DNA from: Methanomicrobium sp.
GTDB lineage: Archaea; Halobacteriota; Methanomicrobia; Methanomicrobiales; Methanomicrobiaceae
NCBI GenBank assembly: GCA_017553245.1
Contig: JAFZMT010000039.1
Span: 1 to 9,572, forward strand
Direction: 5' to 3'
Length of the DNA: 9,572 nt
The notes below the pieces were generated by a model. The model saw nothing but the letters and a program-made list of their open reading frames with translations, made no database searches and was not told where the DNA came from. Below are positions 1 to 7,204 of the stretch, piece by piece. Made by a program: the position numbers and the translations under genes. The stretch's first letter is position 1. Each line of letters begins with the position of its first letter.

Positions 1-2157
1 ATCCCGACCGGTTTCGTTTTTCAAAGCGGCAATATCGCGACCCGCCTTCTTCAATGAATAAATTGCCGAATGAATAAGCTCCCTCTCGGGCATCTCACCC
101 GCATTCAGCCGCTCGACCGCCGCGATGTAAAACGGCGACGGAAGCGTATCCTTTCCCGCAGAAGCGCGGGTTGTCAGATAGAGACCGCACTCCGCGCTGC
201 ACAGCGCCGATATGAAATAGAACGTCTCCCAGCGGATTTTTTCGCGCCTTTTATCGCTCCATAGGAGTTTGCTCTCGTTCTCGGTGAGATAGGGCATGAG
301 TTTAGGCAGAAGCGGCAGTTTGCCGTCGACAAGTCCTGCCAGAAAGATATACTCAAAGTTGTTGCTCTGAAGGGCATTCATACCGAGGACCTGAACGGCG
401 GAAGAGTCATGCGCCGCGGCGATACTGCATCCGGCAACCGAGGCTCGCAGACTGCCGGCGAACTCCTGAAATGAGATTTTTTCGCCGAAAAACTGCTCGG
501 ATACCTCATATAAATCGTATAGGAGTTTATAGAATCGTTTCAGCGCCGAACTCTCACTCCGATACAAATCCCCGTCGCGGTCGGGGAAATAAGGGAGACC
601 GTATCTCTGAAGGAACTCCAGATAGTTACCGATATGTTCGGAATACCGTGCACTCTTACCCAGAGTGTTCAGTTCATTCAAAAACGGCAGAACAGTCTCC
701 GTTATTAACTTAATTTCGGCAATATCCCGTCTAATCTCGTTCTTCTTGAACTCGGGGATCGACTCATCGGCAAGTTTCTCTTCTTTGAGCTGTTTCAGCC
801 ACTCCAGAGAACTCTCCCACGAATGTAATCCGTTACCGATGTTTGCCGCGATTGCCGTCTTTTCGATGATATAGCGGTCGAGCGTCCTGCCTTTGAGCCT
901 GAAATACGGCGATGCGAAGAGTTCGCCCACGGATCGCGGCGAGAAGTTCTCGGAGATTATTCGCGGAATCAGCATAAGCGACTGGACAATAGGCGAGTTC
1001 GCAAGAGACAGCGGCACGTATGCAGAGTATTTCAGATTGAAATCCTGAAAGATTTCGTCGAGCAACGCCAGATTATTCTGCGGATCGGGGAATGATATCG
1101 CTATATCCGACGGCGATACGCCGTTTTCGATGAGCGAGTGAATCTCTTCGGCAATTGCGGATATCTCCGATTTTGCACTCGTAAAACATTTACAAGATAC
1201 TTTCACGTGGTTTTCGGACGCGGCAGACGCGGCGGAGGAATCAGAGGCATTAATATGGGAATTATCACAGGCATTCTTACCGATGTCCCCTGTTTCGCCG
1301 TTATCCGCTTCGAATATCCGTTCATATTCTCTGCATTTCGGATTTTGCGAGAGTTCGGCTGTCTCATGCGCCTCAAACCAGCTGCCGTCATCACTGCATA
1401 TCCGCTTGTTCTTAGAATACGGTATGTAGTATACCGTTCTCCGCGCCGACTCAGAGACTGCGGTGAGGAAAGCGCGAAGAGAGGGGACGGGTTCATAGAT
1501 GCCGAAGAGAATCACGGATGAATCCTTCAGATAATCCCCTATGTTGTCGCCGTTTGCGACAAACTCCGCCGCCTTTGCGTAGAGCACTTCGGGACCGACC
1601 AGACGATCCTTCTCTATCGTCGCAAGATAGCGGTCGATTATGGCAACAAGGGCGCGGTTCTTCGCGGACGGATGCTCGGAATCCGATTTCAGAACCGACC
1701 TGTAATCCGATCTCTGCTCGCATATGCTGTAGATAAGAGTATAGAGATCGTTTAACAGATTCGCAGAGAACTCCTTTGTCGGCGACAGCGACTCGACATA
1801 GCTTTTTTCGGATTTGATAATCCTTGTCAGGATCATCTTTGCCTCAACATCGCTTATCAGCCGATATTCGTGATTCTGCGTCACTATATCTTCGGCAAGC
1901 TTCTGCGGGGTGCAGACCGCTTTTTTTGCAACGGCAATGCCGTCAGAGAGCATCCCGCGGATTACCCTCTGAACCAGCGCATTGGTCGGCAGAACGAAAC
2001 AGGAGTTGAACGGCGACTCGCGCCGGTATTTCCCGAAAAGATCCGCCGATTCCGAAAAACCCCTCCCGAAAGGTGTCTTTACAAGTATTCTGCGGCATTG
2101 CGACTCCGAGTCTGTGCCGGCAGCGGTCTTCTCGGAACGGGCGGATCTTTCTGACAT
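1..2157 (-). CDS. AddB/RexB-like helicase-nuclease subunit (PD-(D/E)XK family), 3' part cut by window edge
   Basis: A single open frame of 719 codons runs from the ATG at 2157 to base 1 with no stop, so the C-terminus lies outside the window. An in-frame TGA lies a few codons upstream and this ATG is the first one. The N-terminal part (about residues 23-95) has the AddB-like layout: a beta strand, then a 'VLPTNALVQRV' stretch and a 'TPQKLAEDIV' stretch. At about residues 588-615 is the diagnostic 'VQVLGMNALQ' followed by 'FEYIFLAGLVDGKLP', typical of AddB/RexB and related UvrD-like subunits. No GxGKT/S Walker A is visible; the N-terminus reads GRGFSES where bacterial AddB has GRSGSGKT, so ATP binding is doubtful. 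Residues about 286-316 form a Ser/Ala/Asn-rich linker. AddB proteins are about 1100-1200 residues and end in a PD-(D/E)XK nuclease, expected here beyond base 1. The likely role is double-strand DNA end processing with an AddA-like helicase, possibly the next gene. The family is fairly sure; the exact role is inferred. Confidence 0.8.
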   Translation of the reverse strand, partial: MSERSARSEKTAAGTDSESQCRRILVKTPFGRGFSESADLFGKYRRESPFNSCFVLPTNALVQRVIRGMLSDGIAVAKKAVCTPQKLAEDIVTQNHEYRLISDVEAKMILTRIIKSEKSYVESLSPTKEFSANLLNDLYTLIYSICEQRSDYRSVLKSDSEHPSAKNRALVAIIDRYLATIEKDRLVGPEVLYAKAAEFVANGDNIGDYLKDSSVILFGIYEPVPSLRAFLTAVSESARRTVYYIPYSKNKRICSDDGSWFEAHETAELSQNPKCREYERIFEADNGETGDIGKNACDNSHINASDSSAASAASENHVKVSCKCFTSAKSEISAIAEEIHSLIENGVSPSDIAISFPDPQNNLALLDEIFQDFNLKYSAYVPLSLANSPIVQSLMLIPRIISENFSPRSVGELFASPYFRLKGRTLDRYIIEKTAIAANIGNGLHSWESSLEWLKQLKEEKLADESIPEFKKNEIRRDIAEIKLITETVLPFLNELNTLGKSARYSEHIGNYLEFLQRYGLPYFPDRDGDLYRSESSALKRFYKLLYDLYEVSEQFFGEKISFQEFAGSLRASVAGCSIAAAHDSSAVQVLGMNALQSNNFEYIFLAGLVDGKLPLLPKLMPYLTENESKLLWSDKRREKIRWETFYFISALCSAECGLYLTTRASAGKDTLPSPFYIAAVERLNAGEMPERELIHSAIYSLKKAGRDIAALKNETGRD

Positions 2158-2277
2158 AGTCTGATGCTTTCAAAGTATGTGCTGTTTATTTAAAAATATA
2201 ATTCGCGCAGTGCGAAAGTAATACCGCGCCGTTTCAGAGACGTATTTGCGATTTTAAGGTCTTTAATGGTATTTCTG
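2158..2277 (-). promoter_or_regulatory. Candidate promoter of the AddB-like gene
   Basis: This 120-base gap between thiL and the AddB-like gene holds an AT-rich block at 2187-2202. Read on the minus strand it gives a TATA-like TTTTTAAATA about 30-40 bases before the ATG. With archaeal spacing of about 26 bases, transcription would begin near 2162-2166, leaving a leader of under 10 bases, which fits the absence of a Shine-Dalgarno sequence. A 15-base inverted repeat (2202-2216) lies immediately upstream of the TATA-like block. No terminator for thiL is obvious apart from short T runs inside the same block. Promoter assignment is inference from composition and spacing. Confidence 0.45.
2202..2216. 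repeat. 15-base inverted repeat next to TATA-like block
   Basis: The sequence has perfect 5-bp arms (TTCGC and GCGAA) around GCAGT. A G-T wobble and a further C-G pair could extend the arms. It sits where a BRE or a repressor site would lie relative to the AddB-like gene's TATA-like element. It could be an operator or chance; only one copy was seen. Confidence 0.35.
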
Positions 2278-3261
2278 TCAGTTCCAACCGTGCAGATAAC
2301 CGCGTCTTTCCGCAATTATGCCGTCTGCGAAGACACCTTTCTCATCGGTGACGACACCTATCTTATATCCGAGCGAGAGCGAATCCGAGATTTCTTCTGC
2401 ACGGGTTTTGCCGAATAACTCCTCACAGGCGGCTTTAACGAAATCGCCGGCGACGATTCCCTCATAGGTCTCGGGGCTGCAGACATAGAGAAGACCGAAA
2501 TCCCCGGCACCGTAAAATGCCGTCTCAAAATCAATACCTGCGGTTTCATCAACGGGTATCAGGCTTTTATCTATCGAAAATCCGCAGCCGTTCAGCTCCG
2601 AGAGATCGTGAAGCGAGAGCGAAAGCCCGTCCGAGATGTCCATCATGGAAAGAACGCCCGATTCGGCGAGAATCTGCCCTTCGAAGACCTTCGGCTGCGG
2701 CTCGCAGAGTGCCTTAAACGCAACCGTATCCGTCCTCTTATTCGCCGCTAAGCACTCATAATAATCCTTCAGACCGCGCTCGGCAACGCCGGGACTGCCG
2801 CAGACACAGACAATATCCCCCGCTCTCAGAGGGCGCCGCTTTGCCTTCCGCGACACATAACACTCCGGGCTTACCGCACCGACCCCCGTTGTCACTATCG
2901 TAAGTTCACTGTGGGAGTCGATATCGCCGCCGGCGAGTTTCGCGCCGAACTTTTTGCAGCAGTCGTCGGCGCCGCGTGTAATCTCCTCAATGCGCCCGGC
3001 ACCCGTTTCGTCCAGACCTGCGGCAAGAAGGAGAAAGAGCGGTCTGGAGCCCGTGCTTGCGATATCCGACAGCGTTACGGCGGCGCTCATCCAGCCGATC
3101 TGCCAATCGGTCATGCCTTTGGGAAAATCGGTCTTCTCATGAAGCATATCCGTGGTTGCCGTCAGATATTCGCCGCCGTGCGGGAAGACCGCACAGTCAT
3201 CCTCGGTATTCGAACTGCCGATTATTGCCGATATCATCCTTACAATATCGCGGTCATTCAT
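2278..3261 (-). CDS. thiL: Thiamine-monophosphate kinase
   Basis: This gene encodes a 327-residue cytosolic ThiL of the AIR synthase/PurM superfamily, which phosphorylates thiamine monophosphate to thiamine diphosphate with ATP and Mg2+. Family motifs appear in order: DDCAV (residues 21-25), TTD at 36-38, the 'AAVTLSDIASTGSRP' block with D66, GGDID (111-115), and MMDISDGLSLSL (206-217) with D208 and D211. Length is normal for the family. The usual G-G-E-D-Y-E-L-L segment reads G-A-G-D-F-G-L-L at 251-258, so D254 is kept but both glutamates are gone. The ATG at 3261 follows an in-frame TAA (3265-3267), which fixes the start or places it downstream. No strong Shine-Dalgarno is adjacent; a GGGTTGAT stretch lies a few bases upstream. 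It is third in a minus-strand series after RIO2 and the DUF460 gene. No TPP riboswitch was recognised upstream. Confidence 0.9.
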   Translation of the reverse strand: MNDRDIVRMISAIIGSSNTEDDCAVFPHGGEYLTATTDMLHEKTDFPKGMTDWQIGWMSAAVTLSDIASTGSRPLFLLLAAGLDETGAGRIEEITRGADDCCKKFGAKLAGGDIDSHSELTIVTTGVGAVSPECYVSRKAKRRPLRAGDIVCVCGSPGVAERGLKDYYECLAANKRTDTVAFKALCEPQPKVFEGQILAESGVLSMMDISDGLSLSLHDLSELNGCGFSIDKSLIPVDETAGIDFETAFYGAGDFGLLYVCSPETYEGIVAGDFVKAACEELFGKTRAEEISDSLSLGYKIGVVTDEKGVFADGIIAERRGYLHGWN

Positions 3262-3297
3262 CGCTTATCAACCCATACATCACGAGACACCTCAATA

Positions 3298-3331
3298 TCA
3301 TCCCAATCATCCACTCCTCTCATCATCCACT
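3298..3331. repeat. Short direct repeats between the DUF460 gene and thiL
   Basis: The 75-base gap is strongly strand-biased: purine-rich when read on the minus strand. The 10-mer ATCATCCACT occurs exactly at 3306-3315 and 3322-3331, a 16-base period, and a third ATCATCC begins at 3298. On the minus strand these read as GGATGAT units and continue the codon pattern of the DUF460 C-terminus (GMDEDV). This looks like slippage-derived low-complexity sequence and not a mobile element. Confidence 0.5.
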
Positions 3332-3336
3332 ATCCC

Positions 3337-5442
3337 TCATAACACATCCTCATCCATGCCTTCAGCTTCATCCTCCCACTTCTTTATCTGCTTCTCGCGG
3401 TTCTTTGCCTTTACCTTTTCGACATTCCGTGCCTCGACAACCCTCTGATTCTTGTATTCGCGGACTATCGAGAAGAACATCTCTTTCCTCTTCTCGCGTT
3501 CGTAAACTTCCTGCTCGGCATTCCAGCGGGCAAGCGCCTCCTCAAAGGGCTCGCGTTTTACCGTGCCGGTGCGACCGCGGACCGTAACAAAGACCTCGGA
3601 GACGGCGATAAGCGGGATGCGCTCATCCCTTAGGGCATTCATGAAGCGCATATCTTTGCTGTCCGCGATAACGGCGCGGACAAGCGAATCCGAAAGATAA
3701 GAGACCGCCGCATTTCCCCAGCCGTCCGTTCTTACGGGATAAATAATGTCGCCTTCGCGGATTCCCAACTCATCGTCCATCTCCTTGAGTTCCTCCTTTG
3801 TCAGCGCAGAAAGAACTTTCACGGGGATGCAGGCTGCGGAATCGCTGTCCTCATTGAACTCCTTAAGCCGCTCAATCTTCCGTCGAAGGCGCCGGTTCTC
3901 ACGCTCCTGCTTTCTGAGAAGTTTTTTGACGGAGATTATCTGATTGTCGCGCTCGGCAATCACCCGGTTCTCTTTTCGCTTCTCAAAGCGCTCGGTTCTC
4001 TCGGCGGAGAGCTGTTTTTTCAGGCTCTTTATCTCAGCTTCCTTTTCGGTCAGCTCTTTGCGGATATCGTCGAGATGATTCCTCAGGTCTTTTATCATAC
4101 CCTCAAGCTGAGCCGTGCGCAGCGCCGATGCCGAGCCCAGACCCGCCGCATCCGAGACCACCGCATCCGTAACCGAAGATGCGGTTGAGTTTGCGCTTAC
4201 GGAGTTTGCGCTTGCGGAAACCGAAGAATAAACCGACGCTGAAGGGACAATATCCGAGATTATCTGCTCGGTAGAATAGCCGCGTATGATTCCGGCGCGG
4301 ACAATGTCCAGATCGTAACCGGCGGGGATGCGCTTCTCAATTGTGATGAACTTCTGCCTGTAGAATCTGTAGGCGTCTATAGCCGCGGAAAGAGAGTCGC
4401 GCTCGTGATCGTTGCCGTATGACAAACCGTATCCGTTGCAGAGCGCCGCTTTCTCATCCTGCGTCTTGGAGACTTTCGGGGTATATGGGATGGCATTGAA
4501 GGCGCGGCGGATTTTTTCGACCGACATCGGCATCTGGGCAACATCGGAGGCGACAACGACGGGGTTTCCGATATCGGCTATCTCCTGCGTCCAGTCCGAA
4601 AGCGACATCCTGCGTGCGCTTTTCAGTTTCAGCAGATTGCCCTCCATGTCGAGGACGGCAATTCCCACGGTCGTGCCCGGGTCGATGCCTACAATGACGT
4701 GTTTTTTCCTCGTGTTCTGAGAGACGAAACGGATTTTATCGAGTTTTCCTGCGGCAACGCGGACCTGATAGTCCATGCATCGCCCCGACTGCACGGGAAT
4801 CTGCTTTCTGCCGGCGAACACATGAAACTGGACACGCTTCATGCCTCCGAAACCCGCATACCCGGTCTTCTCAAACCTCAGCCCCTTCTCCTTCAGACGT
4901 ATCTCAATCTCCCTCGATCTGACCAGAACGGCGCCGTTGACCTTTCTTGCGTAGCGATTCTGACTCCAGCCGCCTTTTCCGAGCGAGCGGTTCCTTGATA
5001 CCGTGATCGTGCAGGTATCGTCAAAGACAATCACCTCGCTTCCGGCGCCCAGCTCCGCCACATGGGCAATGGTTTTGGCTTCGGAATACGGATCGAGCCT
5101 GTTCTGAAGGCGGATATTATAGCGTGCGGCAACCTGCTGGAGTGATTCGGGTTCCTGATGCATGCCGCGGGTGACCAGAACAAGCACGGTCGCGGGCGGG
5201 AGCATCTGCATGAAAGTGACGAGTTCCTGAATGTTCTGCGATATCTCCTGAAGGCTGTCGACGGCAAGAATATCGGGCTGCTCGGCGTTAATCCGCCTTA
5301 TGAGTCTGAAGAGCGAGACCTCGGCGGTATCCTTAAGCTCGCCTTCGTCGCGGACAGCGAGAGCAAAAACAGGTTTTTTGGTGCGGGATCGGACAGATCC
5401 CTTGATTATGTCGATTCCGAAGATTTTCATTGGCTTCCGCAT
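3337..5442 (-). CDS. DUF460/COG2433 archaeal protein: tandem RNase H-like domains, coiled coil, C-terminal domain
   Basis: This 701-residue protein belongs to archaeal COG2433, described as a possible nuclease of RNase H (RuvC/YqgF) fold. A first RNase H-like region starts at FGIDIIKGS (D10) and has AVDS with D62. A second, clearer one starts at VGIDPGTTVGIAVLD (D254), has VVASD (D300), and ends with NDHERDSLSAAIDAY, offering D349 or D356 as the last acidic residue. A Ser/Ala-rich linker (about 400-440) leads into a long charged coiled coil (about 441-530) and a C-terminal domain of about 170 residues with a basic and then acidic tail. The substrate is unknown; nucleic-acid cleavage or binding is inferred from the fold. 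Two ATGs are possible, at 5442 and 5430. The second gives MKIFGID, closer to typical family starts; neither has a clear Shine-Dalgarno. It lies 36 bases after RIO2, probably on the same transcript. Confidence 0.88.
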   Translation of the reverse strand: MRKPMKIFGIDIIKGSVRSRTKKPVFALAVRDEGELKDTAEVSLFRLIRRINAEQPDILAVDSLQEISQNIQELVTFMQMLPPATVLVLVTRGMHQEPESLQQVAARYNIRLQNRLDPYSEAKTIAHVAELGAGSEVIVFDDTCTITVSRNRSLGKGGWSQNRYARKVNGAVLVRSREIEIRLKEKGLRFEKTGYAGFGGMKRVQFHVFAGRKQIPVQSGRCMDYQVRVAAGKLDKIRFVSQNTRKKHVIVGIDPGTTVGIAVLDMEGNLLKLKSARRMSLSDWTQEIADIGNPVVVASDVAQMPMSVEKIRRAFNAIPYTPKVSKTQDEKAALCNGYGLSYGNDHERDSLSAAIDAYRFYRQKFITIEKRIPAGYDLDIVRAGIIRGYSTEQIISDIVPSASVYSSVSASANSVSANSTASSVTDAVVSDAAGLGSASALRTAQLEGMIKDLRNHLDDIRKELTEKEAEIKSLKKQLSAERTERFEKRKENRVIAERDNQIISVKKLLRKQERENRRLRRKIERLKEFNEDSDSAACIPVKVLSALTKEELKEMDDELGIREGDIIYPVRTDGWGNAAVSYLSDSLVRAVIADSKDMRFMNALRDERIPLIAVSEVFVTVRGRTGTVKREPFEEALARWNAEQEVYEREKRKEMFFSIVREYKNQRVVEARNVEKVKAKNREKQIKKWEDEAEGMDEDVL
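4187..4213 (-). repeat. 12-bp exact direct repeat inside the DUF460 linker
   Basis: GAGTTTGCGCTT occurs at 4187-4198 and 4202-4213, a 15-base (five-codon) period. On the minus strand it encodes the repeated S-A-N-S unit of the Ser/Ala-rich linker. The in-frame period suggests linker length can change by slippage without breaking the gene. Confidence 0.6.
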
Positions 5443-5478
5443 CAGGCATTCAGTTATGCATTGTGTTTAGGTTTCAGT

Positions 5479-6351
5479 TCAGGCATCGGTTTTGCCGGTA
5501 ATCATATCGCGAATCTTCTCGGGAGACTCGACAATATTGTATTTTTTCGCAAAATACGTCGTTATGTTTGAGATATCGCGCAGGAGTATCTCGTCGGCGT
5601 TCCGGTGCGTCGGTTCTATCCACTGCGGCCAGTCGATTATCCAGACCGAATCGCCGTCCGTCATCACATTGAACTCGGAGAGGTCGTTATGTATGAATCC
5701 GAGTTCGTATGCCTTTTTTATGTTCGCGAAGATTTCGTCGAAGACCTCACGCGGCTCTTCAAGGACAGCCTGATGCAGGTTAGCGCCGGCAATATACGAC
5801 ATTGCCACCACATTGCGGTTTACGGCTATGGGGATTGGCACATTGACGCCGCCTTTCCTCAAGGCTTTTAAGGCTTCAAACTCCTGTCTTGCCGAGTATG
5901 TCGAGGCAAATATCCACGGAAAATGGTTCCATTCCGGCATAAATCCGCGGTTCAGTCTTGCCGACTGAAAAGACCTCTGACCAATGCAGTGGAGTTTCAG
6001 GACGAGGGCGCCCGTTCCCAGTGCCTCATAGACCGAGGATTCCTTGCCCACGCCGATGAGCGAGCCTATTGCCGTAACGGTGCCGTTTTTGACAAGCGAG
6101 GTCACGGCAAGAGCGTCATAGCCGGAGAATGTCAGCTGATAGCCCCTGTAGGGCACGGAACTGCTCTTGACCATGTTCTTCTCCATGAGCTGACCGAGCC
6201 TGTATTCCATCTCCGACGCCGAAAGACGCGAGCTTTTTCTGATGTTTTCCTCCGGCACCCAGAGGTATTTCTTCATGAGCCTCTCTAAAGTCTTAAGAAG
6301 GAGGGTTTCATACTTGTGAAGCCCTTTTATGTCCCCGGGAGATACCGTCAT
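5479..6351 (-). CDS. rio2: RIO2-family atypical serine/threonine kinase
   Basis: This 290-residue protein has a full RIO2 layout. An N-terminal winged-helix domain (about 1-85) includes 'LSASEMEYRLGQLMEKNMV' and 'GYQLTFSGYDALAV'. A compact kinase domain follows, with a P-loop IGVGKESSVYEA at 99-110, a predicted catalytic lysine in LVLKLH (K119), the catalytic loop HNDLSEFN at 221-228 (D223, N228) and the metal-binding IIDWPQW with D240. All key residues are present, so it should be active as a kinase or ATPase. RIO2 acts in late maturation of the small ribosomal subunit; the archaeal role is taken from the family. Length is typical for archaea. The ATG at 6351 has no Shine-Dalgarno, and a TATA-like element lies about 35 bases upstream. 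It is the first gene of the minus-strand series, divergent from the TtuA/Ncs6-like gene. Confidence 0.93.
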   Translation of the reverse strand: MTVSPGDIKGLHKYETLLLKTLERLMKKYLWVPEENIRKSSRLSASEMEYRLGQLMEKNMVKSSSVPYRGYQLTFSGYDALAVTSLVKNGTVTAIGSLIGVGKESSVYEALGTGALVLKLHCIGQRSFQSARLNRGFMPEWNHFPWIFASTYSARQEFEALKALRKGGVNVPIPIAVNRNVVAMSYIAGANLHQAVLEEPREVFDEIFANIKKAYELGFIHNDLSEFNVMTDGDSVWIIDWPQWIEPTHRNADEILLRDISNITTYFAKKYNIVESPEKIRDMITGKTDA

Positions 6352-6420
6352 TGTTTATCTGTAAATGTTTTATCCGTAAAAGGTGATATAAGTGCTTAAA
6401 CCAAGGATCTTACAAATATC
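6352..6420. promoter_or_regulatory. Divergent promoter region between RIO2 and the TtuA/Ncs6-like gene
   Basis: This 69-base AT-rich gap separates two opposite start codons (6351 minus, 6421 plus). A near-symmetric TATA-like GATATAAG, which reads CTTATATC on the other strand, sits at 6385-6392, close to the exact midpoint (6386). Using about 26-27 bases from TATA to start site, both genes would have leaders of roughly 7-10 bases. Neither gene has a well-placed Shine-Dalgarno; AAGGAT at 6403-6408 is rather far from the plus-strand ATG. A second candidate for the plus gene is the CTTAAA at 6395-6400. Confidence 0.5.
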
Positions 6421-7185
6421 ATGAAATGCTCAAAATGCGCCTGTGACGCCGTAATTACGCAGAGATACTCGGGCATGAGCCTGTGCCCGAAGCATTTCAC
6501 CGCGGATTTTGAGTCGCGGGCAAAGAAAGCGATACGAAAACACGGGTGGCTCTCGCGAAATGACGTGATTGCCGTGGATTATGACGGCAGTTACGCCGCG
6601 GCGGCACTCCTTCATATGCTGGTTAAGTTCTTCGCAAAGCGCCCCGATATAGGACTTGTTCTCACCGGCGACTGCGAAGAGGCTCTTAAAGCGGTCTCGG
6701 AAAGATACGGCATCGGATACGCAGTTAAGTCATCACTTGGGTCATCAGCTCAAAAAACCCGAAATGCCAAAACAGACCAAACAGCCCGAAAGCCGCCTTT
6801 TAATGCGGGAGAACTGCGTTTCACAAAGATTGCGGTTGCGGCGACGCTGGACTCCGAAGCGGAGTTTGTCTTTGAATGCATACTCAAAGGGGATTCAAAC
6901 GGTCTGTTAAGCCGCGGCAGATGCGGAGACGGAGAATTCCCGATGATAATGCCGCTTATGAACATTCCCGCGTCTGAGGCTGAGCTTTACTGCCGCATTA
7001 ATGGTATTGAGGCGTGCGACGGCAATAATGCCGAAAACGACGTGCCCGAGTTATCGCGGCTCTCAAAGGAACTTCTGGACGATTACGCGGGTGAGCACCC
7101 CGCCGCGAAATATGCTCTGGTAAACCTGATGGAAGAGTTTCAGTGTGCAGATGAACGGGATAATTCCGAACGGAAAATAAGATAG
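6421..7185 (+). CDS. Degenerate TtuA/Ncs6-family (PP-loop tRNA thiolation) protein, probable pseudoenzyme
   Basis: The 254-residue product matches the TtuA/Ncs6 layout from end to end but lacks the catalytic parts. The N-terminal zinc site is intact (C3, C6, C22, H25), with the characteristic 'QRYSGMSLCPKHF' and 'KKAIRKHG' around it. Where family members have SGGKDS after 'IAV', this one reads D-Y-D-G-S-Y (53-58), changing every motif position. The downstream G-H-N-L-D-D-E-A element reads A-A-T-L-D-S-E-A (140-147), the central CxxC pair is absent, and the C-terminal zinc finger of full-length members (about 300 residues) is missing. The tail still follows the family pattern ('IMPLMNIPASEAELYCRINGIEAC', 'HPAAKYALVNLMEEF'). 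The frame is intact and the protein-like pattern conserved, so it looks like a retained non-catalytic paralogue, perhaps a tRNA-binding or partner subunit. That role is inference. It lies 72 bases before nadE. Confidence 0.78.
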   Translation: MKCSKCACDAVITQRYSGMSLCPKHFTADFESRAKKAIRKHGWLSRNDVIAVDYDGSYAAAALLHMLVKFFAKRPDIGLVLTGDCEEALKAVSERYGIGYAVKSSLGSSAQKTRNAKTDQTARKPPFNAGELRFTKIAVAATLDSEAEFVFECILKGDSNGLLSRGRCGDGEFPMIMPLMNIPASEAELYCRINGIEACDGNNAENDVPELSRLSKELLDDYAGEHPAAKYALVNLMEEFQCADERDNSERKIR

Positions 7186-7204
7186 ATTTAAGACGGATTT
7201 TTGC

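Noticed and set aside
1138..1521. Open frames on both strands (127 and 97 codons) inside the first 2.1 kb
   Set aside because: They overlap the continuous AddB-like reading frame, which has recognisable family motifs; the short products have none.
2911..3342. 143-codon plus-strand open frame
   Set aside because: It is a shadow of the strongly supported thiL gene on the opposite strand.
3298..3357. Possible CRISPR-like or mobile-element repeat
   Set aside because: Units are only about 10 bases with no unique spacers of constant length and no neighbouring cas or transposase genes.
3057..3587. 176-codon open frame on the plus strand
   Set aside because: It lies antisense across thiL, the repeat-rich gap and the DUF460 C-terminus; its product is low-complexity (Ser/Arg/Pro/His) and matches no family.
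6421..7185. Annotation as an active tRNA 2-thiolation enzyme
   Set aside because: PP-loop, central CxxC and C-terminal zinc finger are all missing, so activity cannot be supported.
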